Shown in pieces: positions 33,518 through 42,812 of a DNA stretch of 64,000 nt. Position 1 is the first letter of the stretch. Each line of letters begins with the position of its first letter. This DNA comes from Spiroplasma endosymbiont of Amphimallon solstitiale (GTDB taxonomy: Bacteria > Bacillota_I > Bacilli_A > Mycoplasmatales > VBWQ01): positions 1,116,001-1,180,000 of the forward strand of contig NZ_OZ034999.1 of assembly GCF_964030965.1 (NCBI RefSeq). Direction: 5' to 3'. Made by a program: the position numbers and the translations under genes. The notes under the pieces are model-generated. The model was not told the origin of the DNA. It worked only from the letters and a program-made list of their open reading frames with translations, and made no database searches.

Positions 33518-34223
33518 AAATAAAGAAATGACAGTAATTCAAAAAGAAATTGAAATTTTAACTAGTTATAAGTTTTTTTTATTTGATGAAACAAAAGATA
33601 AATTTGAGTTTGTAAATTTATTTTTAAGAAGCGGAAATGATCAAGGAAAACTTTATTTAGAAGTTCATCAAAGTTTAGTTGCAGAACATTATTTAAATTT
33701 AAAATCTGATTATACAAATATTTATTTACCTTATACAAAAGAAGTTACAAGTAAGTATTCGTTACGTTTATATGAATATTTACGTAGTTATTTGTATATG
33801 AATGCTAAAACTAAAAAAACACCAAATTTTAATCATGAATGAGATTTTGAAAAACTTGCTAAAATATTAAATTTAAGTTTAAAAAGTAGTTATTTTAAAC
33901 AAATTAATATGTTAAAAACTAGAATTTTAGAACTGGTGAAAAAAGATTTAGCAAAAACTGATATTATTTTTTCTTATGAATTAATTAAAGTAGGTAGAAA
34001 ATTTAGCAAAATAATTTTAAATACGCATTTGGATTTAGAAAAATTTAATGCTCAAAGTCCTGAACTTGAAAAAATACCAACTAAAAAAGAATATAAAAAG
34101 TATGCAAATAAATCAAAGCTAATAGTACATAATTTAAAACAACAAAAATCTAAAATAATTGAAAAACCAATTTTAAGTGATGAAGAAGTAAAAAAGATTA
34201 TGCAAGATTTTGACAATCATTAA
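33486..34223 (+). CDS. Plasmid replication initiator, Rep_3 type, N-terminus missing
   Basis: 245 codons. SLRLYEYLRSYLY and the following WDFEKLAKILNLS plus ...QINMLKTRILELVKKDLAKTDI are the paired winged-helix pattern of Rep_3/RepB initiators, which bind origin iterons. Normal members carry about 40 more N-terminal residues (an ISNDLVQ-like start); here the open frame instead overlaps recO'. No ribosome site precedes the first ATG. The C-terminal tail is lysine-rich. Followed by parA, as on small Spiroplasma plasmids. Likely a remnant of an integrated plasmid. Confidence 0.65.
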
Positions 34224-34325
34224 ATCAGTTGATGAAAAATAAAAACATAATTTAAGTCATGTTCAAATTCTATAAAAAAAATCTATAATTTTTTTTATTT
34301 TAATATTTATTATAAATTAAATTAG

Positions 34326-34394
34326 AAAATATATTATAAAATAAATATAATTTTAATTTTAAAATATATTATATAATATAAATATAATTTTAAT
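34326..34394. repeat. Two direct repeats upstream of parA
   Basis: aaaatatattata... and its near-copy start at 34326 and 34361, each about 33 bases and both ending taaatataattttaat. They sit directly before the parA ribosome site (taggagg), where partition operators or centromere sites are often found. They could also be origin iterons. Confidence 0.55.
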
Positions 34395-34410
34395 AGGAGG
34401 TATAGTATTT

Positions 34411-35184
34411 ATGAAAATTATTACAGTTGCAGCTCTTAAAGGAGGTGTTGGTAAAACCAATTTTGTTTTTAATCTTTCAACTATTTTATCTTTAAAAAAA
34501 CAAAAGATTTTACTTATTGATTTAGATCCACAAGGAAATTTAAGTAGATATTTTAAAGTTTCAACACAAGAATCTAAATCTAAAAAGTTATTTTTACAAA
34601 ATATTAAAATCTTAAATGATGAAATAATAGTTTCTTGAAATTATAAAGACATCAACATTGACATCATTCCAACTAATATTTCAATGACAACTCTCGAAAA
34701 AGAATTAATTGGACGTTCGGCAGTGGATTCAATTTTACAAAGAACATTTATTAAAAATTTAGATTTTTTTAAAAAATATGATTATATAATTATTGATACA
34801 AGTCCTAGTCTAAATTTAATCAATAGAAATGCTTTATTAATAAGTGATGAAATAATTTTAATTAGTGATAATTCAATTTTTAGTTTGGATGCTATAAATA
34901 TGTTATTTTCAAATTGAAGTGCTATTTGTGAAGATTTAGGTATTAAAAATAATATTAATACTATTGTTTTAAATAATTTTGATCATTATAAAATTTCAAA
35001 AGATTTTACTCAATATATTACTAATAGTAGTTTTAAAAATAAAATTTTAAAAACAAAAATTCCACGTAAACAAATTCTTAAAAAATCAGAGTTTACAGGA
35101 ATTCCTTCGATTTTACTAGGAAAGATTGAAAATCATATTTATAATAATTTATTTAATGAATTAAAAGATAAGGAGATAATTTAA
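34411..35184 (+). CDS. parA: ParA-family partition ATPase
   Basis: 257 residues. Deviant Walker A KGGVGKTN (residues 10-17), IDLDPQGN and YIIIDTSPSL as the A' and B motifs. ATP-driven segregation of plasmid or chromosome DNA. The start ATG follows aataggagg, 12 bases upstream. Its stop overlaps the start of the next gene by one base (TAATG), typical of translational coupling with the centromere-binding partner. Confidence 0.9.
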
Positions 35185-35516
35185 TGAAAAATGCAAATAA
35201 TTCTAATTTACTTTTTAATTATGATGCAGAAGGTACTATTCCTAGCATAGATATAATTAAGAATGTGGATGTTAAATCTAAGAATAAAGTTGAAAAGTCA
35301 ATTAAAAATAATTTTGAAATTCAAAGTGATATCAATGAGTTTGCTGTTAAATTTCAAAAGAAAGATAAAATAAAAAAAGAATATAAAACTATTTATATAA
35401 AATCTGATTATGTAAAAAAAATTAAAAAATTAGCAAAAAGTACTAATCGTAGTTTTGCAGAAGTTATTGAATTATTAGTTGAAGAATTTGAAAAAAATGA
35501 ACTAGTAACTTTATAA
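35184..35516 (+). CDS. Ribbon-helix-helix partition partner (ParB/ParG-like)
   Basis: 110 residues. The N-terminal 60 residues are polar and probably disordered. The C-terminal part YIKSDYVKKIKKLAKSTN...FAEVIELLVEEF is a ribbon-helix-helix DNA-binding fold. ParG and similar proteins pair with ParA and bind repeats upstream of the operon; the repeats at 34326-34394 are natural candidates. Overlaps parA by one base. Confidence 0.7.
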   Translation: MKNANNSNLLFNYDAEGTIPSIDIIKNVDVKSKNKVEKSIKNNFEIQSDINEFAVKFQKKDKIKKEYKTIYIKSDYVKKIKKLAKSTNRSFAEVIELLVEEFEKNELVTL

Positions 35517-35943
35517 TTTTACAATTTAAAAATTTCTTGATTTAAAAAATTAAATTAGGAACAATAATTAAATCAAGTAATAATGAAGATAAAAATTATG
35601 ATTATTGGATAGAATTTTCTTTTAATTTTGTAGAAAAGTAATGATACATGATAAAGTGTTATTTTTAGAGAATTTTTACACTAAATAATGTTACTTTTAA
35701 CAAATTTTTAATTAAAAATAATATTTTAAGTGTAAATTGATGAATAATTTTTGGTCATCCATACTTTTCTACATAATTAAAAGAATTTTCTCTTATACAG
35801 TAATTTTAGTATAAAAAGTAAATCTAAAATACATTTTAAAACAATTAAAAGGTGGTGAAATATATTGTAAGATATTATTACCTAGTTAAAATCGATATAT
35901 AAATAAAATCAAAATAGAAAATAGTTAGGAGTAAAAAAAAGAT
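35517..35943. other. Gap between partition genes and restriction-modification genes
   Basis: Contains the MITE copy 7 and, around it, a short broken frame (LGTIIKSSNNEDKNYDYW before, IEFSLIQ after, about 35530-35805) that is the tail of some lost gene. Nothing else is recognisable; a leader for the methyltransferase may begin near 35850. Confidence 0.4.
35620..35781 (-). repeat. 162-bp MITE-like element, copy 7 (reverse)
   Basis: Perfect 9-bp target duplication agaattttc (35611-35619 and 35782-35790). Confidence 0.93.
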
Positions 35944-37137
35944 ATGACAAAAAAATATAAAATTATATCTTTATTTTCTGGTGCTGGTGGACTAGATTTA
36001 GGATTTTACAATAATAATTTTGAAATTATTTGAGCAAATGATTTTGATAAAGTTTCTGTTGAAACATATAAAAAAAACCTTGGTAATCATATTATTTATG
36101 GTGATATTACTAAAATCAATTCTTCTAGTATTCCTAATAATGCTGATGTAATTTTAGGAGGTTTTCCTTGCCAAGGTTTTTCTGTTGCCAATAATAAGAG
36201 AAATATGAAAGATATGAGAAACTACTTATATTTAGAAATGGTTAGAATTATTAATGATAAACAACCAAAAATTTTTGTTGCTGAAAATGTAAAAGGTTTA
36301 CTGTCAATGGAAAATGGTAAAATTTTAGAAATGATTATTAAAGATTTTAAAGATATTGGTTATGAAGTTGATTATAAAGTTCTAAATTCTGCAGACTATG
36401 GAGTTCCACAATTAAGAGAACGTATTGTAATAGTGGGAAATAAAATAGGGAAAAAAAATTTATTTCCTAAGAAAACACATGATAATTTTAATTTAAAAGA
36501 TTATCAAAAACAAATCACAGTTAAAGAATCAATAGGCTTTTTAAAAGATATTGAGGTATCGGAAAATCCAATAAAAATAAATAATATGATTATTAAAAAT
36601 CATATTGCTTCTGAAAATGTTTTATCTAAATTTTGAAAAAGAAAATATAATATTACACAAAGAGAGATTTGTGATTATTTAAATAAATGAAAAAAAAATA
36701 CAGGAATTTCAATTAAAACAATTGATAAAATTTTTGGTTATAAACATACAGCAGGTCATTGGTTTAGAAAAGATAATAATTCAGGTTCAATTCCTAAACC
36801 TCATGATTGATGAAAATTGAAAGAATTACTAAAATTTGATAATAAATATGATAAACAAGTAACTGAATTTATTGAAAAAGATATTACTTTTGAACAATCT
36901 TTAAGAATAGTTAACTGAGATAAGCCAAGTGATACAATTACAGCAAGTCAACCAGAAATTCATATTAATAAAAAAAGAAGATTATCTATTAGAGAGTGCG
37001 CTATATTACAATCTTTTCCATTAAACTTTGAATTTAATGGTTCAAAAAGTGGAATGTATAGACAAATTGGTAATGCTGTACCTCCATTATTAGCAGAAAA
37101 AATTGCTAAATGTGTAATAGAAATGTTGGAAACATAA
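35944..37137 (+). CDS. DNA (cytosine-5)-methyltransferase
   Basis: 397 residues. Motif I SLFSGAGGLDLGF, motif IV GGFPCQGFS with catalytic C76, motif VI AENVKG, motif VIII PQLRERIVIVG, and motifs IX-X near the C-terminus (RLSIRECAILQSFP, YRQIGNAVPP). A target-recognition domain lies between residues 200 and 320. It protects host DNA from the restriction enzyme encoded next to it; the target sequence cannot be read from the protein. Ribosome site ttaggag 14 bases upstream. Several internal UGA codons read as Trp show it is adapted to the mollicute code. Confidence 0.92.
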
Positions 37138-37139
37138 TA

Positions 37140-37919
37140 ATGATGAATATGACAGAAATTGAATTTTGAGAACAAGAATATTTAAAACAAATATATTTTT
37201 TATTAATGTTAGAAAAAGAAAAAATGTTTGAAGGATTTAATACGAAAGAATATATAAGGAGTGATTGAATTGATTTTTTAGGTAAAGAAACATCAGATTT
37301 TGCAAGAGGTTCGGAAAGAATTTTTTATTGATTATTTAATCAATTTGGTCAGCCAAATTCTTCACCTATAGGTTCAGATTTATTTTTTGAAACATATAAT
37401 GCTTATATTCATATTGATATTAAAACAGTAACTACTGATAATATTGGTGATTATACAAATACTATTTTTGTTGGTAATAATCAAACTAGTTATCAAAGTA
37501 CCTTTATAACAACTACCGGTAGAACTGAAAGATATAAACCTCACTTGCCACCATTTTATAATAAAAAAGTAGAAGATTATATTGAAGAAAAAATATGTTT
37601 GACATATTTAATAACAATCTTATATGATAAAAAAGATTTAGATATTTTAAATATTGCACTTATGTGTATACCAAATGGTAATTTAAAAGAAATTTATAAT
37701 AATGATGTTTTTGTAGCAGGAAAAAATCCAGGTAAAGTTAGATTTAATTTTAAATATTGTAATAAATTTAGAACTATAACTAATGGTGATAATTCAAGAA
37801 TTAAAATAATTTTTCAAAAAGATTTCAAATTTCTTAATAAAGAAATCATTAAAAGATTAAAATTTTGAATAGATTTGTATAATAAACAAAAACATGAAAA
37901 ATTACGTTCTCATGGATAG
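37140..37919 (+). CDS. Type II restriction endonuclease (PD-(D/E)XK-like)
   Basis: 259 residues. It starts two bases after the methyltransferase stop; three ATG codons lie close together (37140, 37143, 37149). GSDLFFE...IHIDIKTV places D80, D93 and K95 like the catalytic D-(D/E)xK core of restriction enzymes. Adjacent placement with a C5 methyltransferase is the strongest support. Recognition sequence unknown. Length is usual for type IIP enzymes, and no lesion is seen, so the pair may be active. Confidence 0.75.
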
Positions 37920-38021
37920 ATTTCTTCTAAAAATAAGTATATGAAAAACTAATTTTTAAATCATGTAAAATTATAGTAATAAATCTAACGAAATATCTTG
38001 AAAAGATTAGGGGGTAAAAAT

Positions 38022-38258
38022 ATGTCGCATAAAATTAAAAGACCAATGAATGCTTATATGCTTTTTAGTAAAGAAAAAAGAGGAGAGATTATTCAACAAA
38101 ATCCTGAACTTGAATCAAAAGTTGCAGAAATTGCAAAATTGATTGGTAATCATTGAAAAGAAATGACAAGCGAAGAGAAATCTAAATATGTAAAAATAGC
38201 AGAAGATAATAAAAATATAGGGGACTTTCCTGAAATCTGTGTAAATTTACAAAATTAA
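38022..38258 (+). CDS. HMG-box protein, C-terminus altered by a mini-element
   Basis: 78 residues, ATG 38022 preceded by attaggggg. KRPMNAYMLFSKEKRGEI...IIQQNPE and AKLIGNHWKEMTSEEKSKYVK match the HMG box closely: basic RPMNAYM.F start, W in helix 2 (NHW) and the EKSKY.K.A. end. The box occupies residues 5-67. HMG boxes bend DNA and are typical of eukaryotes, rare in bacteria. After residue 67 the frame enters an 82-bp palindromic insert and ends GDFPEICVNLQN. The lost tail lies at 38302-38418. Internal UGA (Trp48) confirms it is read in this code. The function in this cell, or an export to a host, is unknown. Confidence 0.85.
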
Positions 38259-38301
38259 GTTGCAAATTATGGATGGGTTACACAGATTTCTGAGAAGTCT
38301 C
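38220..38301. repeat. 82-bp palindromic mini-element related to IS256 ends
   Basis: Left end gggactttcctgaaatctg and right end (inverted) gagacttctcagaaatctg are imperfect inverted repeats, both close to the IS256 end pattern TTTAGAAATCTGTGTA. The centre holds only about 28 bases. It interrupts the HMG-box gene. Confidence 0.65.
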
Positions 38302-38418
38302 GAAAAAACAGCAAAATTACAAACAACAATTCAAGAACAAACACAGGAACAACAACAACTTGAGATAATTCATATGATGGTAAACTATTTAAGAAATAAT
38401 ACATTTTTATCTTGATAA
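38302..38418 (+). pseudogene. Detached coiled-coil tail of the HMG-box gene
   Basis: Open frame EKTAKLQTTIQEQTQEQQQL...MMVNYLRNNTFLSW ending TAA 38416. Removing 38220-38301 joins it in frame to the HMG box, giving about 105 residues with a Gln-rich coiled coil after the box. Confidence 0.55.
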
Positions 38419-38512
38419 AAATGAAATTGAAGTCATGAAGCAATTAAAACAATACGAAAATATAAATAAATAAAAACATACATATATATATTTTAATTGA
38501 TTGCTTTGTTTT

Positions 38513-38540
38513 GAAAGTAAATATTTTTATATTTACTTTC
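38513..38540 (+). promoter_or_regulatory. Hairpin immediately before the ribosome site of the secreted-protein gene
   Basis: gaaagtaaata and tatttactttc form an 11-bp stem with a 6-base loop, ending one base before aaaggag. It could be an operator, a transcript stabiliser, or could affect access to the ribosome site; the data do not decide. Confidence 0.5.
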
Positions 38541-38556
38541 AAAGGAGAACAAAATT

Positions 38557-40716
38557 ATGAAATATTTTAGTCCAAGTTATTGATTTAAATTGTGAGTACT
38601 AAGCGCTCCACTTTTTAATGATAAAACACAAGGTATTAATGCTAAATCAATTGACAATAAAAATATTAAAGATTGAGCTAGCAACAATACTAATTTACAA
38701 TCAATAAACCAAGATATGAGTTTTATAAACTCAAGTACTAATTATCAACCATATAATTTAAATGACCCACAAGCACAACAAAATATTGATCCCTTTTATC
38801 AAACATACTTAGATTCACTAGCAAACCCAGAATTAGAAACAAGTACTCACAAACATCGTCATGAAAAAAGTAGAAATAGAGTTAAAAGAGATTCATATTG
38901 GGATCCTTATTATCTATCATTTCAAAATAAAATTGAAAATAATAGATGAAATGAAGATAGTATTAATTATGGTAGTGTTAGTGGCGATCCTCTTTGACAT
39001 ACTTATTTACATATTTCTCGTGAAAAGTGATTAGATTTAAGAAATAATAATCGAGAAAATGCTAAAGATTTTTTTCTTTATTTATCTCATTATGATTATG
39101 TAGCTGATACTTTAGTTGAGCTAATTTGGAATAATTTTGATTGAATTGATAAAGTTTATAAAACATTAAATTATAATAATGGTTTACGAATTCATATTAA
39201 AGGATATACAAAAGATGGTAATGCTGAATTAATTAATGTTAGTCCTTTATGTACAGAATGTAACAATAATCCAAAACCACTTAAAAATTATATTAATACG
39301 ATTGATCAAAAAGATTTAGATGTTATACAATATGGTAGTGTTAGTGGCGATCCTCTTTGACATACTTATTTAGGAATTTCTCGTGAAAAGTGATTAGATT
39401 TAAGAAATAATAATCGAGAAAATGCTAAAGATTTTTTTCTTTATTTATCTCATTATGATTATGTAGCTGATACTTTAGTTGAGCTAATTTGGAATAATTT
39501 TGATTGAATTGATAAAGTTTATAAAACATTAAATTATAATAATGGTTTACGAATTCATATTAAAGGATATACAAAAGATGGTAATGCTGAATTAATTAAT
39601 GTTAGTCCTTTATGTACAGAATGTAACGATAGGGAACAAATAAAAAGATTAGGTTATGTAATTAAAAATGAAAATTTAGGTGAAATTCAAAATAATGATT
39701 TTGAAACAATTTTAAATAAAATTAAATCTAAAAATTCTGATTTAGATATTAAAGATATAACTATTAATAAAATTACTGATAAAACAGCAACCATAAATGT
39801 TAAAAAAAATTCTTATAAATATTATAGACTCAGTTGAATAAATATTAATTTTTCAATTCAAGATACTATTAAATTTTTAGGTTATAATAATGAATATAAA
39901 GGCGGAATAGGATTAGATACAACAAATAAAAAAATAATATTTTCAAAAAATAATAATATTTTTCATTTATATTTTGATGGAATAAAATTAAACTCAAAAG
40001 CAACACTTTACAATAGCATTACTTTAATAAACGACTTTGATAAAAAAATTCTAGAAATTAATATTAATGGTACTAATTCAATGCAAGATATTATTAAAAA
40101 ATATGATTTATCAAATGGCATCAATTATGAAAATGTATATTTAATTCAAATCTTTTCAACAGAACCATGAAGAACAAAATTTTATGAAGGAAATCAATGA
40201 AAATGTCTTACGGAAAATAGAATGTATAATAATACTCAAAAAAGAAACTTAACTGAAGATTTTATCATATTAGATGATAAAATCTCATCATTTGATTATA
40301 TGAAAAATGAATTTCATTTAATAAATGATTGACATGATAAAGTAAATGCTTGAAAAATAAGAGTAGATGATGATATTAAACAAAATTTACCTACCTTTAC
40401 ATTACAACAAAAAAATGCTTGAAAAAATCAACAATTAACGAATTTAGATATTTGAAAACATCAATTGAAACAAAATTTAGAAATTATAAAAAATAGTCAA
40501 AACATTAAAAAATTAACTACTAATTTTGAATCTATAAAAAAACAAATTAATGATTTGGATAAAAGAGTTACAGATTTAGAAAATGTATCAAATTGAAATT
40601 GTGCAAATATAGTAGGTATTAATGCTGCTGTAATCGCTCCAATTCCGGTAATTGGAACTATTAGTTCTGCAGTTTTAGGAATTATTGCTGGATCATGTGC
40701 TATTGCTGGTGTATAA
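38557..40716 (+). CDS. Large secreted protein with tandem 99-residue domain, possible host-interaction factor
   Basis: 719 residues, strong ribosome site aaaggag. N-terminus (SYWFKLWVLSAPLF) is a short possible signal. Residues 98-111 are basic and end RVKR, a furin-like site. Residues 138-236 and 259-357 are near-identical copies (one residue differs) of a Trp/Tyr-rich domain starting YGSVSGDPLWHTYL and ending SPLCTECN. Residues about 430-545 (FLGYNNEYKGGIGLDTTNKK, then IFHLYF, ATLYNSITLIND) resemble the mucin/carbohydrate-binding module of viral enhancins. A coiled coil (SIKKQINDLDKRVTDLE) precedes a hydrophobic Gly/Ala/Ile C-terminus (about 684-719). Many UGA Trp codons. Not a known toxin that I recognise. 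Plasmid-like context fits an accessory host-directed protein; this is inference. Confidence 0.75.
38968..39264 (+). repeat. 297-bp tandem coding repeat, unit 1
   Basis: Matches 39331-39627 base for base except one codon (cat here, gga there). Encodes residues 138-236 of the secreted protein. Confidence 0.95.
39331..39627 (+). repeat. 297-bp tandem coding repeat, unit 2
   Basis: Second copy, encoding residues 259-357. A 66-base linker (encoding NNPKPLKNYINTIDQ...) separates the units. Confidence 0.95.
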
Positions 40717-40762
40717 ACCAGATTATCATAATTAACTAACAACAAATAAAAAAGAACCTTGA

Positions 40763-41114
40763 ACTTGTCAAGAAAAGTGGACAATTAAAGTAACCTTTTA
40801 TTATTTTTTATAAAATAGTGTTTGTAAGTGTTGAATTTGTAGGTATGAAGTAATTATTTGTTGGTTTGGAATGGCAACCCTTTTTAGGACTATTTTTTGG
40901 TAGACATTTGTGCTTGGTATTTAGTGGGAGTTAGGTAGTTTAAAGTGCTGTGGACTCTTATGTTGTTGTATCAGTTGATATAATCAAATAATTCTAATTT
41001 TAATTGGATTAATGATGTAAAATTTTTATCATTAATAAATTCGGTTTTAAAAGTTTTGAAAGTTGCTTCAGCAACAGCATTATCATAAGGACAGCCTTTT
41101 TTGCTTAAAGAGTG
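40763..41114 (-). mobile_element. IS3-family remnant
   Basis: Left end region tgtcaagaaaagtggac is an IS3-type terminus. The coding part (complement 40890-41114) ends the integrase domain: KKGCPYDNAVAEATFKTFK, then INWYNNIRVHSTLNYLTP, the D-D-E core end of OrfB. The rest is removed by the IS256 at 41115. Confidence 0.8.
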
Positions 41115-42489
41115 GGTAATGTTTAGTAATCTGTGTGACTTACAAAAATAACTGTGTTTAATTAATTCTAGTAAATATAATTAAATGACTAGAAAGAGTG
41201 AGTTACATATGGCTAAAAAAGATAACTTTAATAATAATGATCCAATATCAAAAGCAGTAGATTTATTATTAGAAAATACTGAAGATTTAACAACAGTTTT
41301 TAAAGAAGGAGGTTTATATAAAGAATTAACAAAAAGATTAGTAGAAAAAATGTTGAATTCTGAGATGCAAACTTATTTAGGATATGATAAAAATCAACGT
41401 AGTAATAGTGATAATATTCGTAATGGTACAACTTCAAAAAAATTAATAACTCAACAAGGTAAAGTTGAAATTGATGTACCAAGAGATCGCAATAGTAGTT
41501 TTACTCCTGTAATAGTGCCAAAAAGACAGAGAAGATTTGATGGCTTTGATCAACAAGTTCTTTCGTTATATGCAAAAGGAATGACATTATCAGATATTAG
41601 AATGCAATTACAAGAGTTATATCATGGTGCAGATATTAGTGAAAGTGTTATTAGTCAAATTACTGATGATGTTATTGATGATTTCAAAGCATGACAAAAT
41701 CGACCATTAGATAGTGTTTATCCGATTATTTATTTTGATTGTATAGTAGTTAAAGTACGACAAGATAAACGGATTATTAATAAATCAGTTTATATAGCAT
41801 TAGGAGTTGATTTAGAAGGTAAAAAAGATGTTTTAGGCTTATGAATTAGTGAAAATGAAGGTGCTAAATTTTGATTAGCTAATTTCACAGAAATGAAAAA
41901 TCGAGGCTTAAATGATATTTTGATTGCTTGTAGTGATAATTTAACAGGCATGTCAGAAGCAATACAAGCAGTTTATCCTAAAACAGAACATCAATTATGC
42001 ATTGTTCATCAAATTCGAAATAGTTTAAAATATGTTTCATACAAACATCGAAAAACTCTAGTTACAGATTTAAAACCAATTTATAGTGCATGTAGTGAAG
42101 AACAAGCAATGCAAGCTTTAGAATCATTTGAAAGTAAATGAAATAAACAATATCCCCAAATTGCTAAATCTTGATATAAAAATTGAGAAAATTTGATGAT
42201 TTTTATTAGTTATCCTGCAGAAATCAAAAGAGTAATTTATACAACAAATGCTATTGAATCTGTTAATAGTCAATTACGAAAAGTTATTAGAAACAAAAAA
42301 GCTTTTCCTAATGATATGTCAGTTTTTAAAATATTTTATTTAGCAATTGAAAATATAACAAAAAAATGAACATTGCCTATTCAAAATTGAAATACAGCAA
42401 TTGCTCATTTTATGATAAAATTTGAAGACAGAATTAATCTGAACTAGTAACTTTGTAAAACAAAGAAACACAGATTTCTAAAAAGCCTC
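41115..42489 (+). mobile_element. IS256-family copy, complete, mosaic
   Basis: Both ends are present (ggtaatgtttag and aaaaagcctc). From 41115 to about 41757 it differs at many positions from the other copies; beyond that it is almost identical to them. Confidence 0.92.
41185..42447 (+). CDS. IS256 transposase, diverged N-terminal half
   Basis: 420 residues, same length and catalytic positions. The first 190 residues carry about 17 substitutions (for example [36 protein letters not shown]), mostly conservative; residues 195-420 match the reference. Many third-base changes in the first half show it is a real diverged lineage and not sequencing error. Confidence 0.92.
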
Positions 42490-42812
42490 AAATCTTGATA
42501 TAAAAATTGAGAAAATTTGATGATTTTTATTAGTTATCCTGCAGAAATCAAAAGAGTAATTTATACAACAAATGCTATTGAATCTGTTAATAGTCAATTA
42601 CGAAAAGTTATTAGAAACAAAAAAGCTTTTCCTAATGATATGTCAGTTTTTAAAATATTTTATTTAGCAATTGAAAATATAACAAAAAAATGAACATTGC
42701 CTATTCAAAATTGAAATACAGCAATTGCTCATTTTATGATAAAATTTGAAGACAGAATTAATCTGAACTAGTACTTTGTAAAACAAAGATACACAGATTT
42801 CTAAAAAGCCTC
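42490..42812 (+). mobile_element. IS256-family right-end fragment
   Basis: Begins at codon 328 of the transposase (KSWYKNWEN), has the stop codon at 42769-42771 and the gcctc end. Directly abuts the complete copy before it, as at 21410/21411. Confidence 0.9.

Noticed and set aside
33486-34223. RecO C-terminal half in a shifted frame
   Set aside because: The sequence has the winged-helix pattern of plasmid initiators (SLRLYEYLRSY) and lacks the RecO zinc-finger Cys residues.
38557-40716. Ribosome-inactivating protein or ankyrin/OTU male-killing toxin
   Set aside because: No RIP active-site pattern, ankyrin repeats or OTU motif was seen. Only general similarity of context to Spiroplasma toxins remains.
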